From an uncultured Collinsella sp. (lineage in GTDB: Bacteria; Actinomycetota; Coriobacteriia; Coriobacteriales; Coriobacteriaceae), in the NCBI GenBank assembly GCA_900752275.1, contig CAADUS010000140.1:1-18848 (forward strand): a DNA stretch of 18,848 nucleotides. The letters are read 5' to 3'. Both the position numbers and the translations under genes were made by a program. Position 1 is the stretch's first letter. Each line of letters starts with the position of its first letter. A model generated the notes under the pieces. It worked only from the letters and a program-made list of their open reading frames with translations. It did not search any database and had not been told where the DNA came from. Positions 9,213-15,431 of this stretch are shown here, one piece after another.

Positions 9213-9788
9213 CTACAGCGGTGCAGCCGCCGGGGGCAGCTGCTTAATGTAGGCCCACATACGCTGCTTGGCGGCCTTGTCGGTGAGCGCCGCCTCAAAA
9301 CCGTCGAGCGCCAGCACGCGGCGCCCCTGCACATGGGCGACCAGGCCGGGCTTGAGCATGGCGGTGTCAAAGTCATCAATTGCCACAAGCATATCGGCAT
9401 AGGTTTCGCGCATGACATCGGCCGCACTGTTGTCCAGCAGCAGCACCGCCTCGGGATCCAAGGTCTCCAGCGCCTCACGGAACAGCTCGCACGGCAGGGC
9501 CTCGCCCGCCGCGACCGCTCCGTCGCCCGCGCCGGCGACGCTTGCCAGCACGCAGAAATCCTCGGGGGCATATCCGATGGCGCCGAGCGCCTTGCGCAAC
9601 GCGGCGCCATCCGCGCCGGCAGCCAGCTCGCCGCCCGAGCACTCGGCTTCATCCAAATCGCCTTTGACCAGCACAATCGGCGAGCACGCGTTGCCCGAGA
9701 TGCGCACACCGCGACCCGCGAGCGATGCGAGCTCCTGCTCGGTCGCCTGGGCGATGGCTTCTTTTTTCTGGCTTTGTGACGTGGGCAT
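9213..9788 (-). CDS. Uracil-DNA-glycosylase-fold-like protein, catalytic motifs degenerate
   Basis: A 191-residue protein, not confidently named. Its layout follows family 4/5 uracil-DNA glycosylases. A strand IVLVKGDLDEAE (38-49) sits where the family has VGEAPG-x-ED. It is followed by a GADGAALRKALGAIGYAPED helix-turn, then an ELFREALETLDPEAVLLLD segment like the family's 'leaders to a strand' region. GRRVLALDGFEAAL (155-168) sits where the family has the catalytic HPS motif. The GEAPG and HPS residues are missing, as is an obvious Fe-S cysteine set (only C35, C50 and a few others). It may be a non-catalytic relative. The start at 9788 has GGAGAG (9797-9792) three bases upstream. An ATG at 9818 is rejected because it overlaps a TATAAT box. 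The UDG link is recognition by eye only. Confidence 0.7.
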   Translation of the reverse strand: MPTSQSQKKEAIAQATEQELASLAGRGVRISGNACSPIVLVKGDLDEAECSGGELAAGADGAALRKALGAIGYAPEDFCVLASVAGAGDGAVAAGEALPCELFREALETLDPEAVLLLDNSAADVMRETYADMLVAIDDFDTAMLKPGLVAHVQGRRVLALDGFEAALTDKAAKQRMWAYIKQLPPAAAPL

Positions 9789-9816
9789 GCGCTCTCCAAT
9801 CGTTTGCGTGCCCACC

Positions 9817-9822
9817 ATTATA
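9817..9822 (-). promoter_or_regulatory. Consensus -10 box (TATAAT) for the 9788 gene
   Basis: The minus strand reads TATATAATGGTG, a perfect TATAAT whose last two bases belong to an upstream in-frame ATG (9818). Transcription should begin near 9808-9811, downstream of that ATG, which argues that translation starts at 9788. No good -35 is seen at the usual distance. Confidence 0.55.
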
Positions 9823-9924
9823 TAAAAGAGCCGCCTGCGAGTGGTTGCTTTACGAGCCGCTGGGTATAAGCACGGTCGTACTGAGTTTTACGCGGCCGAG
9901 CCGCGTCACATTATGGAGGTCACC

Positions 9925-10245
9925 ATGGCTGACATCAAGCAGATTACCCCCGAGAATTTCGACGCTGTCGTCAACGATAGCCTGCCCGTACTGGTTGATT
10001 TTTGGGCCCCGTGGTGCGGCCCCTGCCGCTCGCTCTCGCCCATCGTAGACGAGGTTGCCGACGAGCTGGCCGGCAAGATTGCCGTGGCCAAGTGCAACGT
10101 CGATGACAACCAGGACCTGGCCATGAAGTTTGGCGTCATGAGCATCCCCACGCTGATCGTCTTTAAGAACGGCGAGGAAGTCGACCGCTCTGTCGGCGCC
10201 TTACCCAAGGCAAGACTTCAGGCACTGCTGGAGAAGCATCTGTAA
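9925..10245 (+). CDS. trxA: Thioredoxin
   Basis: A 106-residue thioredoxin, the usual length. It is a cytoplasmic dithiol protein that reduces protein disulfides and is normally recharged by thioredoxin reductase. It has the redox site WAPWCGPC (C31, C34), buried D25, and cis-proline P75 in SIPT. The start at 9925 follows GGAGGT (9915-9920) with four bases between. An in-frame ATG at 9913 would overlap that site and is less likely. No reductase gene is adjacent, and the gene appears to be a single unit with its own terminator at 10357. C57 is an extra cysteine. Confidence 0.95.
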   Translation: MADIKQITPENFDAVVNDSLPVLVDFWAPWCGPCRSLSPIVDEVADELAGKIAVAKCNVDDNQDLAMKFGVMSIPTLIVFKNGEEVDRSVGALPKARLQALLEKHL

Positions 10246-10272
10246 TACGCTTGTTACCTGTCTGCCGTCCAT

Positions 10273-10291
10273 GAGCGGTTTCGCACCGCTC
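10273..10291 (+). other. Perfect 7-bp hairpin downstream of trxA
   Basis: GAGCGGT pairs with ACCGCTC around a TTCGC loop. No T-run follows, so it is not a classic terminator. It may protect the trxA mRNA 3' end. Confidence 0.4.
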
Positions 10292-10356
10292 GCCGGAGTG
10301 CCAAACGCAAGGCATGCGACCACGGATAGTATGGTAGACACAAACAGCCCCCAGTG

Positions 10357-10395
10357 AACGGGTGCGGGTCAGACGGACTCGCGCCCGTTTTCTTA
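10357..10395 (+). terminator. Intrinsic terminator after trxA
   Basis: AACGGGTGCG (10357-10366) pairs with CGCGCCCGTT (10380-10389) over ten base pairs, one of them G-U. The loop is 13 nt, and the sequence continues TTCTTA. It separates trxA from the nickel/hydrogenase block. Confidence 0.7.
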
Positions 10396-10465
10396 TGCGA
10401 CGGCGCCCAAGGCGGGCGTAGTAGAATCTGAACCACCATATCGCCCCGTACAAAAGGAGATTCCC

Positions 10466-10714
10466 ATGCATGACGTCGGAATGAACATGAGCCAGCTTGC
10501 CATGAGCGTCAAGCAGGTCGACGACACCATTGAGCTCGCTCACGAGTGGAGCCATCGGCTGCTGCATGCGACCGAGAACTTTGACATGGAGCGCATTGGC
10601 GCCAAGCTCGAGGCCGCCATGTCTGCGCTGCACGAGGCGCACGATGCGCTCGAGGGCTACGAGGAGGCCATCGAGGCAGATCACAACTCCGTCGGCTCTG
10701 TGAAACTGGTGTAA
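10466..10714 (+). CDS. Small helical protein of unknown function, coupled to nikR
   Basis: An 82-residue acidic, mostly helical protein with heptad-like spacing of Leu, Ala and Ile (~8-70). I do not recognise the family. AAGGAG lies six bases before the ATG (10454-10459), a strong ribosome site. The stop is separated by one base from the nikR GTG start, so it is very probably co-transcribed and translationally coupled. It contains several His (H2, H26, H30, H34 and others) but no clear metal motif. A weak TAGAAT -10 candidate lies at 10422-10427. The neighbours suggest a link to nickel or hydrogenase, but only by position. Confidence 0.8.
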   Translation: MHDVGMNMSQLAMSVKQVDDTIELAHEWSHRLLHATENFDMERIGAKLEAAMSALHEAHDALEGYEEAIEADHNSVGSVKLV

Positions 10715-10715
10715 C

Positions 10716-11228
10716 GTGGCCGAGCACGAGCACGTCTGCGATCACGAGCACGAGCATTCGCACGGGCCGACTGGCGATGCGAGCTGCCGCTGCAGCGGCT
10801 CCAACTCCGAGCTGGTCCGCTTTTCGGTCACCGCGCCCGACGACCTGCTGCGCCGCTTTGACGAGCAGATCGCGCGCCGCGGTGACGTGGCTAACCGTTC
10901 CGAGGCCGTACGCGATCTGATTCGCGCCTCGATCGCCAAGGAACAGATGCGCACGCCCGACGAGCAGGTCATCGGTTCGCTCACCATGATCTATGACCAC
11001 CATACCGGCGATCTGACGCGCCGTCTGGACGAGGTGCAGCACGACTACACCGACGAGATTGTCTCGACCATGCACGTGCATCTGGACCACCACAACTGTC
11101 TGGAGATTCTGGCGCTCAAGGGTCGCGGCAAACGCGTCTACGAGCTGGCGGACCGGTTGCTGGGGCTGCGCGGCGTTAAGCACGGCGAGCTCACCTGCGC
11201 CGCCACCAAGCAAAGCCTGGGGCTCTAA
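10716..11228 (+). CDS. nikR: Nickel-responsive regulator NikR with His-rich N-terminal extension
   Basis: A 170-residue ribbon-helix-helix repressor that represses nickel uptake genes when Ni(II) is bound. The DNA-binding part is ~33-75 (LVRFSVTAPDDLL, then NRSEAVRDLIR). The ACT-like metal domain carries the four expected Ni ligands: H109 (VQH), H120 and H122 (MHVH) and C128 (HHNC), matching E. coli H76, H87, H89 and C95. Unusually, residues 1-30 add six His (H4, H6, H10, H12, H14, H16) plus C8, C24 and C26. Most NikR proteins start close to the beta strand. The GTG start at 10716 has no clear ribosome site and probably relies on coupling to the gene before it. It lies 29 bp upstream of hypF. 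Confidence 0.93.
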   Translation: MAEHEHVCDHEHEHSHGPTGDASCRCSGSNSELVRFSVTAPDDLLRRFDEQIARRGDVANRSEAVRDLIRASIAKEQMRTPDEQVIGSLTMIYDHHTGDLTRRLDEVQHDYTDEIVSTMHVHLDHHNCLEILALKGRGKRVYELADRLLGLRGVKHGELTCAATKQSLGL

Positions 11229-11245
11229 CAGCACACACTTCAATG

Positions 11246-11253
11246 AAGGGGAG
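11246..11253 (+). promoter_or_regulatory. Ribosome binding site fixing the hypF start
   Basis: AAGGGGAG ends four bases before ATG 11258. An in-frame ATG at 11243 lies upstream of this site and so is unlikely to be used. Confidence 0.7.
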
Positions 11254-11257
11254 CCAC

Positions 11258-13708
11258 ATGCGGCATGTGCATATTCATGTGACGGGCATCGTGCAGGGCG
11301 TTGGCATGCGGCCATTTGTGTATCGCGAGGCTATGGCGCATGGCATTTGCGGCTGGGTGCTCAACGCGGGCGATGGCGTGCACATCGAGGCGCATGCTTC
11401 GGTCGAGGCACTCGACGGCTTTGTCGCCGCGCTGTCGGAGCACGCGCCCGCCGCGGCCCGCGTTGAGCATGTCGCTGTCGCAGACCTGGAGCCCGACGCT
11501 TGGGATGCCGACGATGAGCAGGGCTTTCGTATCGTAGCGTCGCAGGATCAGACCGTGCACACGACGCTCATCTCCCCCGATATCGCCACCTGTGACGACT
11601 GCCTGCGCGAACTGTTCGACCCCGCCGACCGACGCTATCACTACCCCTTCATCAACTGCACCAACTGTGGGCCGCGCTTTACCATCATCCGGTCGCTGCC
11701 TTATGACCGAGCGGCCACGTCGATGGATTGCTTTCCCATGTGCCCCGAGTGCGCCGCAGAGTATGGGAACCCGCTTGACCGGCGCTTTCATGCGCAGCCC
11801 GATGCCTGCTTTGACTGCGGGCCACATATTACCTGGCGCGAGGCGGCGGGCGACATGGGGCTCGAAGGCTCGGAGGCGACGCCTGCCGTCGGCAGCACGC
11901 GCGAAACCAGCGATGCCATTATTGACCGCTGTGTCGAGCTGCTGGCCAGCGGCGGTATTGTTGCCATCAAGGGCCTGGGCGGATTCCATCTGGCCTGCAA
12001 CGCCGCCAATGAGCAGGCGGTGGTCGAGCTGCGCCGTCGTAAGCGCCGCAGCAACAAGCCGCTTGCCGTTATGGTGCGCAGCCTTGCCGATACTGAACGC
12101 CTGTGCCATGTCGATGATGCCGAGCGCGGCTTGCTAACCGGCAGCATCCGCCCCATTGTGCTGTTGCGCCGGCGTGCTGTTGGCGAGGGAGATTCCCCCG
12201 ACGCCCTTACACTCGCGCCATCCGTCGCGCACGATCTACCCGAGCTCGGCGTCATGCTCCCCTATACACCGCTTCAGTATCTGCTGCTTGCAGCCGCCGC
12301 GTCGCATGACATGCACGCGCTGGTCATGACCAGCGGAAACCTGAGCGAGGAACCTATCGAAACTGACGATGCCCTTGCATGGGAACATCTTGTTGCCGCC
12401 GGCATCGCCGATGCGCTACTTGGCAACGATCGTGCGATTCTCTCGCGCTACGACGACTCCGTGGTACGTGTGGTCGGTGGGGTCGTTATGCCCGTGCGCC
12501 GCGCTCGCGGATATGCGCCGCAACCGTTGCCGCTGCCGGCACTCGACGGCACTGCACCCTGCGTGCTCGCCTGCGGCCCACAGCAAAAGGCAACGATCGC
12601 GCTCACGCGTGAAGGGACGAACGGCGAGGCAACCTGTTTTGTGTCGCAGCATATTGGCGATGTCGAAAACGGCGAGACCTTCGATGCCTGGAACGCCGCG
12701 CGCACGCGCTTGGAAGATCTCTTTGACTTGATGCCCGCCGCGCTGGCCTGCGACTTGCACCCCAGCTACCTATCGAGTCAGTGGGCGCGCGAACAGGCGC
12801 GAAAATGCAATCTGCCGCTCGTCGAGGTGCAGCACCATCATGCGCATATCGCGAGCGTAATGGCCGAGGCTATCGCCGCGGGCCAGCTTACAACCGACGC
12901 ACGCGTCCTCGGTATTGCCTTCGATGGTACGGGTGCCGGCACCGACGGAACCATTTGGGGCGGTGAGTTCCTTGTCGCCGGCCTTGCCGATTTTGAACGC
13001 GCCGCGCACCTGCGCACCTGGGCGCTGCCAGGCGGTGCCGCATCCGTGCGCGATGCCCGGCGCAATGTCTTTGCCCTGCTGAGCGAGCTCGGCCTGCTCG
13101 AGCACCCGGGTGCCGCAGGGCTATTGGACACCCTCGACGAGCAGACGCGCAGCATCACGGCTACGATGATCGAGCGGAACATCAACAGCCCACGCACGAG
13201 CAGTATGGGGCGTCTCTTTGATGCCGCCGCTGCAGTTTTGGGCATTTGCGGGCAGGCAACCTACGAAGGCGAGCCCGCCATTGATCTCGAAGCCGCCGCC
13301 TGGCGCGCACTCGGCGGTACGGCCGTTCGTCTCGACGGCAATCATACAGGCACATTCACGTCTGCCAACGACTCCCCCATCTTGGACCCCCAACCGCTCA
13401 TCGAAGCTCTTCTGAATGGAATCGAGGCAGGCGCGCCGGCCGACAGGCTCGCCCCCGGGGTTCACATCGCCATTACGCACGCTACGACCCACATCGCGTA
13501 CGAGATTTGTGATCGCGAAGGCCTCGGTACCGTCGCGCTCTCGGGCGGTGTGTTCATGAACCGGCTTTTGCTTCAGCTCCTTACCCACGAACTCAAAGAC
13601 GCCGGTCTTGCCGTCTTGGTCCCCCACGCTGTGCCCGTCAACGACGGCTGCATCGCCTACGGTCAGGCCGCCATCGCTCGCGCTCGCCTCGCACAGACGG
13701 CGTCATGA
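11258..13708 (+). CDS. hypF: Carbamoyltransferase HypF, [NiFe]-hydrogenase maturation
   Basis: An 816-residue cytoplasmic enzyme. It uses carbamoyl phosphate and ATP to carbamoylate the C-terminal Cys of HypE, the first step to the cyanide ligands of the [NiFe] site. Domains in order: acylphosphatase (~1-90; R18 in VQGVGMRPF, N36); two zinc fingers with CX2C-X18-CX2C spacing (C112/C115-C134/C137 and C162/C165-C184/C187); a YrdC-like domain (~200-390; KGLGGFH, KRRSNKPLAVM); and a Kae1-like transferase domain (~400-816) with HHHAH (526-530), FDGTGAG (555-561) and LSGGVFMNR. All motifs are intact, and the length is somewhat above the usual ~750. It lies 29 bp after nikR. The 134-bp gap to hypC is structured. 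Confidence 0.97.
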   Translation: MRHVHIHVTGIVQGVGMRPFVYREAMAHGICGWVLNAGDGVHIEAHASVEALDGFVAALSEHAPAAARVEHVAVADLEPDAWDADDEQGFRIVASQDQTVHTTLISPDIATCDDCLRELFDPADRRYHYPFINCTNCGPRFTIIRSLPYDRAATSMDCFPMCPECAAEYGNPLDRRFHAQPDACFDCGPHITWREAAGDMGLEGSEATPAVGSTRETSDAIIDRCVELLASGGIVAIKGLGGFHLACNAANEQAVVELRRRKRRSNKPLAVMVRSLADTERLCHVDDAERGLLTGSIRPIVLLRRRAVGEGDSPDALTLAPSVAHDLPELGVMLPYTPLQYLLLAAAASHDMHALVMTSGNLSEEPIETDDALAWEHLVAAGIADALLGNDRAILSRYDDSVVRVVGGVVMPVRRARGYAPQPLPLPALDGTAPCVLACGPQQKATIALTREGTNGEATCFVSQHIGDVENGETFDAWNAARTRLEDLFDLMPAALACDLHPSYLSSQWAREQARKCNLPLVEVQHHHAHIASVMAEAIAAGQLTTDARVLGIAFDGTGAGTDGTIWGGEFLVAGLADFERAAHLRTWALPGGAASVRDARRNVFALLSELGLLEHPGAAGLLDTLDEQTRSITATMIERNINSPRTSSMGRLFDAAAAVLGICGQATYEGEPAIDLEAAAWRALGGTAVRLDGNHTGTFTSANDSPILDPQPLIEALLNGIEAGAPADRLAPGVHIAITHATTHIAYEICDREGLGTVALSGGVFMNRLLLQLLTHELKDAGLAVLVPHAVPVNDGCIAYGQAAIARARLAQTAS

Positions 13709-13842
13709 TAGGCTGTTTTGCCAGCCTGTGCGCCGCCGTCTCACAGGTGTAACGCGTTTGCTCGCGACTCCCGCGAGCGTTACCATCATCTGATGGGTAA
13801 TTAGGCGCCTATCCAGCGCAAAACGTATAAAAGGGAAACATT
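13709..13842 (+). promoter_or_regulatory. Structured hypF-hypC intergenic region
   Basis: Two hairpins stand out. AGGCTG/CAGCCT (13710-13727) starts directly after the hypF stop. GTAACG-(bulge CGTTTG)-CTCGCG pairs with CGCGAGCGTTAC (13749-13783) around an ACTCC loop. A weak promoter match TTGCTC (13758-13763), 17 bp, TACCAT (13781-13786) would put the second dyad across the -35/-10 spacer. AAGGGA (13831-13836) is the hypC ribosome site. Neither hairpin has a T-run, so hypFCDE may still be one transcript. Confidence 0.4.
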
Positions 13843-14103
13843 ATGTGCCTTGCCGTTCCCGGTAAAGTGGTCAAACGCGACGACGACCTTAAGGCGACCG
13901 TCGACATGATGGGCATCGAGCGCCCCGTTTCGCTGCGCCTCGTGCCAACGGCGCAGGTAGGCGACTATATTCTCGTGCACGCCGGCTTTGGCATTCAGAT
14001 TGTCGACGAGCAGGAAGCCCAAGAGACACTCGAGCTCGTCAATACCATGACCGAGCTGGCCGAAGAGGACCAGCTCGCCACCAACCCGGCCGAGGCATAC
14101 TAG
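13843..14103 (+). CDS. hypC: Hydrogenase maturation chaperone HypC
   Basis: An 86-residue HypC/HupF/HybG chaperone. It begins with the hallmark MCLAVPGKV. C2, exposed after Met removal, helps hold the iron unit with HypD and contacts the hydrogenase large subunit. H46 in the VGDYILVHAGF segment is the second conserved residue. The start is fixed by the Cys-2 motif and by AAGGGA six bases upstream. The C-terminus (~60-86) is acidic. The stop shares one base with the hypD start (TAGTG), indicating coupling. Confidence 0.96.
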   Translation: MCLAVPGKVVKRDDDLKATVDMMGIERPVSLRLVPTAQVGDYILVHAGFGIQIVDEQEAQETLELVNTMTELAEEDQLATNPAEAY

Positions 14104-15218
14104 TGGCGGCGGCGCAGCCGGTTCGCTCCGGTATCGACTTTTCGGCATTTCGCGACCCCAAGCTGGCTCGCGAGCTCATCGATCGCATCCATGAGCTTGT
14201 CGGCAACCGCAGCATCAACCTTATGGAAGTCTGCGGTACGCATACCGTGAGCATTGGCCGCTATGGCTTTCGCTCCATTATGCCGACGGGACTCAAACTG
14301 CTAAGCGGCCCGGGATGCCCCGTTTGCGTCACCGCCAACCGCGACATCGATCACGCAATCGCGCTTTCCAACATGGACGGCGCCATCATCACCACCTTTG
14401 GCGACATGATGCGCGTGCCTGGATCGTCCACCTCGCTTGCCGCGCAAAAGGCGTCGGGGCGCGACATCCGCATCGTCTACTCTCCGCTCGACGCACTCGA
14501 CATTGCCGAGCAAAATCCCGAACGCCCGGTCATCTTTATGGGCGTCGGCTTTGAGACCACGACGCCCACCATTGCCGCCGCTATCCTGGAGGCCGACGCG
14601 TGCGGACTCCAGAACTTCTCGGTCTATTGTGCTCACAAGACCACGCCGCCGGCTCTGCGTGCGATCTCCAACGACCCCGAGACGACCATCGACGGCTTTA
14701 TCCTGCCTGGCCACGTCGCTACCATCACAGGCCTGGCACCCTTTGGGTTTTTGGTCGACGAGTTCGAAACCCCCGGCGTGGTCACGGGATTTGAGCCGGT
14801 CGATATTCTGCAGGGCATCTGCATGCTGGTCCAGATGGTTGTCGAGAACAGGCCGGCGATTGACAACGCCTACCGCCGTGGCGTCAATGCAGACGGCAAT
14901 CCCGTAGCGCGCCAGCTGGTCGAGCAGGTGTTTGAGCCGTGCGACACCACGTGGCGCGGGCTGGGACCGATTGTCAGCTCGGGTCTTTCTATCCGACCCG
15001 AATTCGCGCGCTTTGATGCCGGCGTCCGCTTTGACGTGCCCATTGAACCGACGGTCGAACCACGCGGGTGCCGCTGCGGCGACGTGCTGCGCGGTGCCAT
15101 CACGCCGAGCGACTGCCCGTTGTTTGGCCGCACCTGTACGCCCGAACACCCCGTCGGCCCGTGCATGGTGAGCTCCGAAGGCAGCTGCGCGGCGTACTAC
15201 CGCTACCGCGACTATTAA
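14103..15218 (+). CDS. hypD: Hydrogenase maturation Fe-S protein HypD
   Basis: A 371-residue scaffold for the Fe(CN)2CO unit, working with HypC and receiving cyanide from HypE. It has the conserved EVCGTHT (C44) and SGPGCPVC (C72, C75) motifs. The C-terminal cysteine cluster (RGCRCGD ... DCPLFGRTC ... GPCMVSSEGSC) ligates the [4Fe-4S] centre. Length and motifs are normal for the family. It begins with GTG overlapping the hypC stop by one base, with only weak ribosome-site sequence, so coupling is likely. The first ~10 residues are not conserved family sequence. A conserved-looking structured element starts one base after its stop. Confidence 0.97.
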   Translation: MAAAQPVRSGIDFSAFRDPKLARELIDRIHELVGNRSINLMEVCGTHTVSIGRYGFRSIMPTGLKLLSGPGCPVCVTANRDIDHAIALSNMDGAIITTFGDMMRVPGSSTSLAAQKASGRDIRIVYSPLDALDIAEQNPERPVIFMGVGFETTTPTIAAAILEADACGLQNFSVYCAHKTTPPALRAISNDPETTIDGFILPGHVATITGLAPFGFLVDEFETPGVVTGFEPVDILQGICMLVQMVVENRPAIDNAYRRGVNADGNPVARQLVEQVFEPCDTTWRGLGPIVSSGLSIRPEFARFDAGVRFDVPIEPTVEPRGCRCGDVLRGAITPSDCPLFGRTCTPEHPVGPCMVSSEGSCAAYYRYRDY

Positions 15219-15363
15219 GGTCCGCCGTTCTAACGAACGGCGGACTGGTCGACGCTGCGCGCCATTCAGGCGAGCGATTTGCCTTTCAATCGTCGGCTGC
15301 GGGCAAAAGCCCAGCAGCCTCCTCTTTCAAGGCAACTCACTTCGTCTGAATGGCGCTCGCTGG
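15219..15363 (+). ncRNA. Composite structured element, copy 1, after hypD
   Basis: Parts in order: (a) a perfect 11-bp hairpin, GTCCGCCGTTC (15220-15230), loop TAAC, GAACGGCGGAC (15235-15245); (b) a linker TGGTCGACGCTGC (15246-15258); (c) an outer 11-bp stem GCGCCATTCAG (15259-15269) with CTGAATGGCGC (15346-15356); (d) an inner stem TTGCCTT (15279-15285) with AAGGCAA (15329-15335); (e) a tip hairpin GGCTGCGGGC-AAAA-GCCC-A-GCAGCC (15295-15319). A T-rich GGCTTTTACTT follows. A second copy lies at 17448-17597 on the other strand. Whether it acts as RNA or is a mobile non-coding repeat is not known. The type is chosen because the structure is preserved while the sequence changes. Confidence 0.6.
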
Positions 15364-15431
15364 CTTTTACTTATCATCGATTCTGCCACACTCGGCTATT
15401 GCCGATTCCACCCACGATTGGAGTTTTCGAT

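Noticed and set aside
10300..10395. Short small-RNA gene ending at the trxA terminator
   Set aside because: A TAGTAT/TATGGT-like -10 is visible near 10327-10334 but no -35, and trxA read-through explains the terminator.
10246..10465. NikR operator of the GTATGA-N16-TCATAC type upstream of the nikR block
   Set aside because: Only a lone GTATGG (10329-10334) is present; no matching half-site.
13826..13831. TATAAA as a -10 box for hypC
   Set aside because: It abuts the ribosome site, only 11 bases before the ATG; a transcript starting there would lack the AAGGGA site.
15219..15363. Integron attC site
   Set aside because: Position after a stop codon and folded form are suggestive, but the conserved GTTRRRY/RYYYAAC ends are absent and there is no integrase or cassette array.
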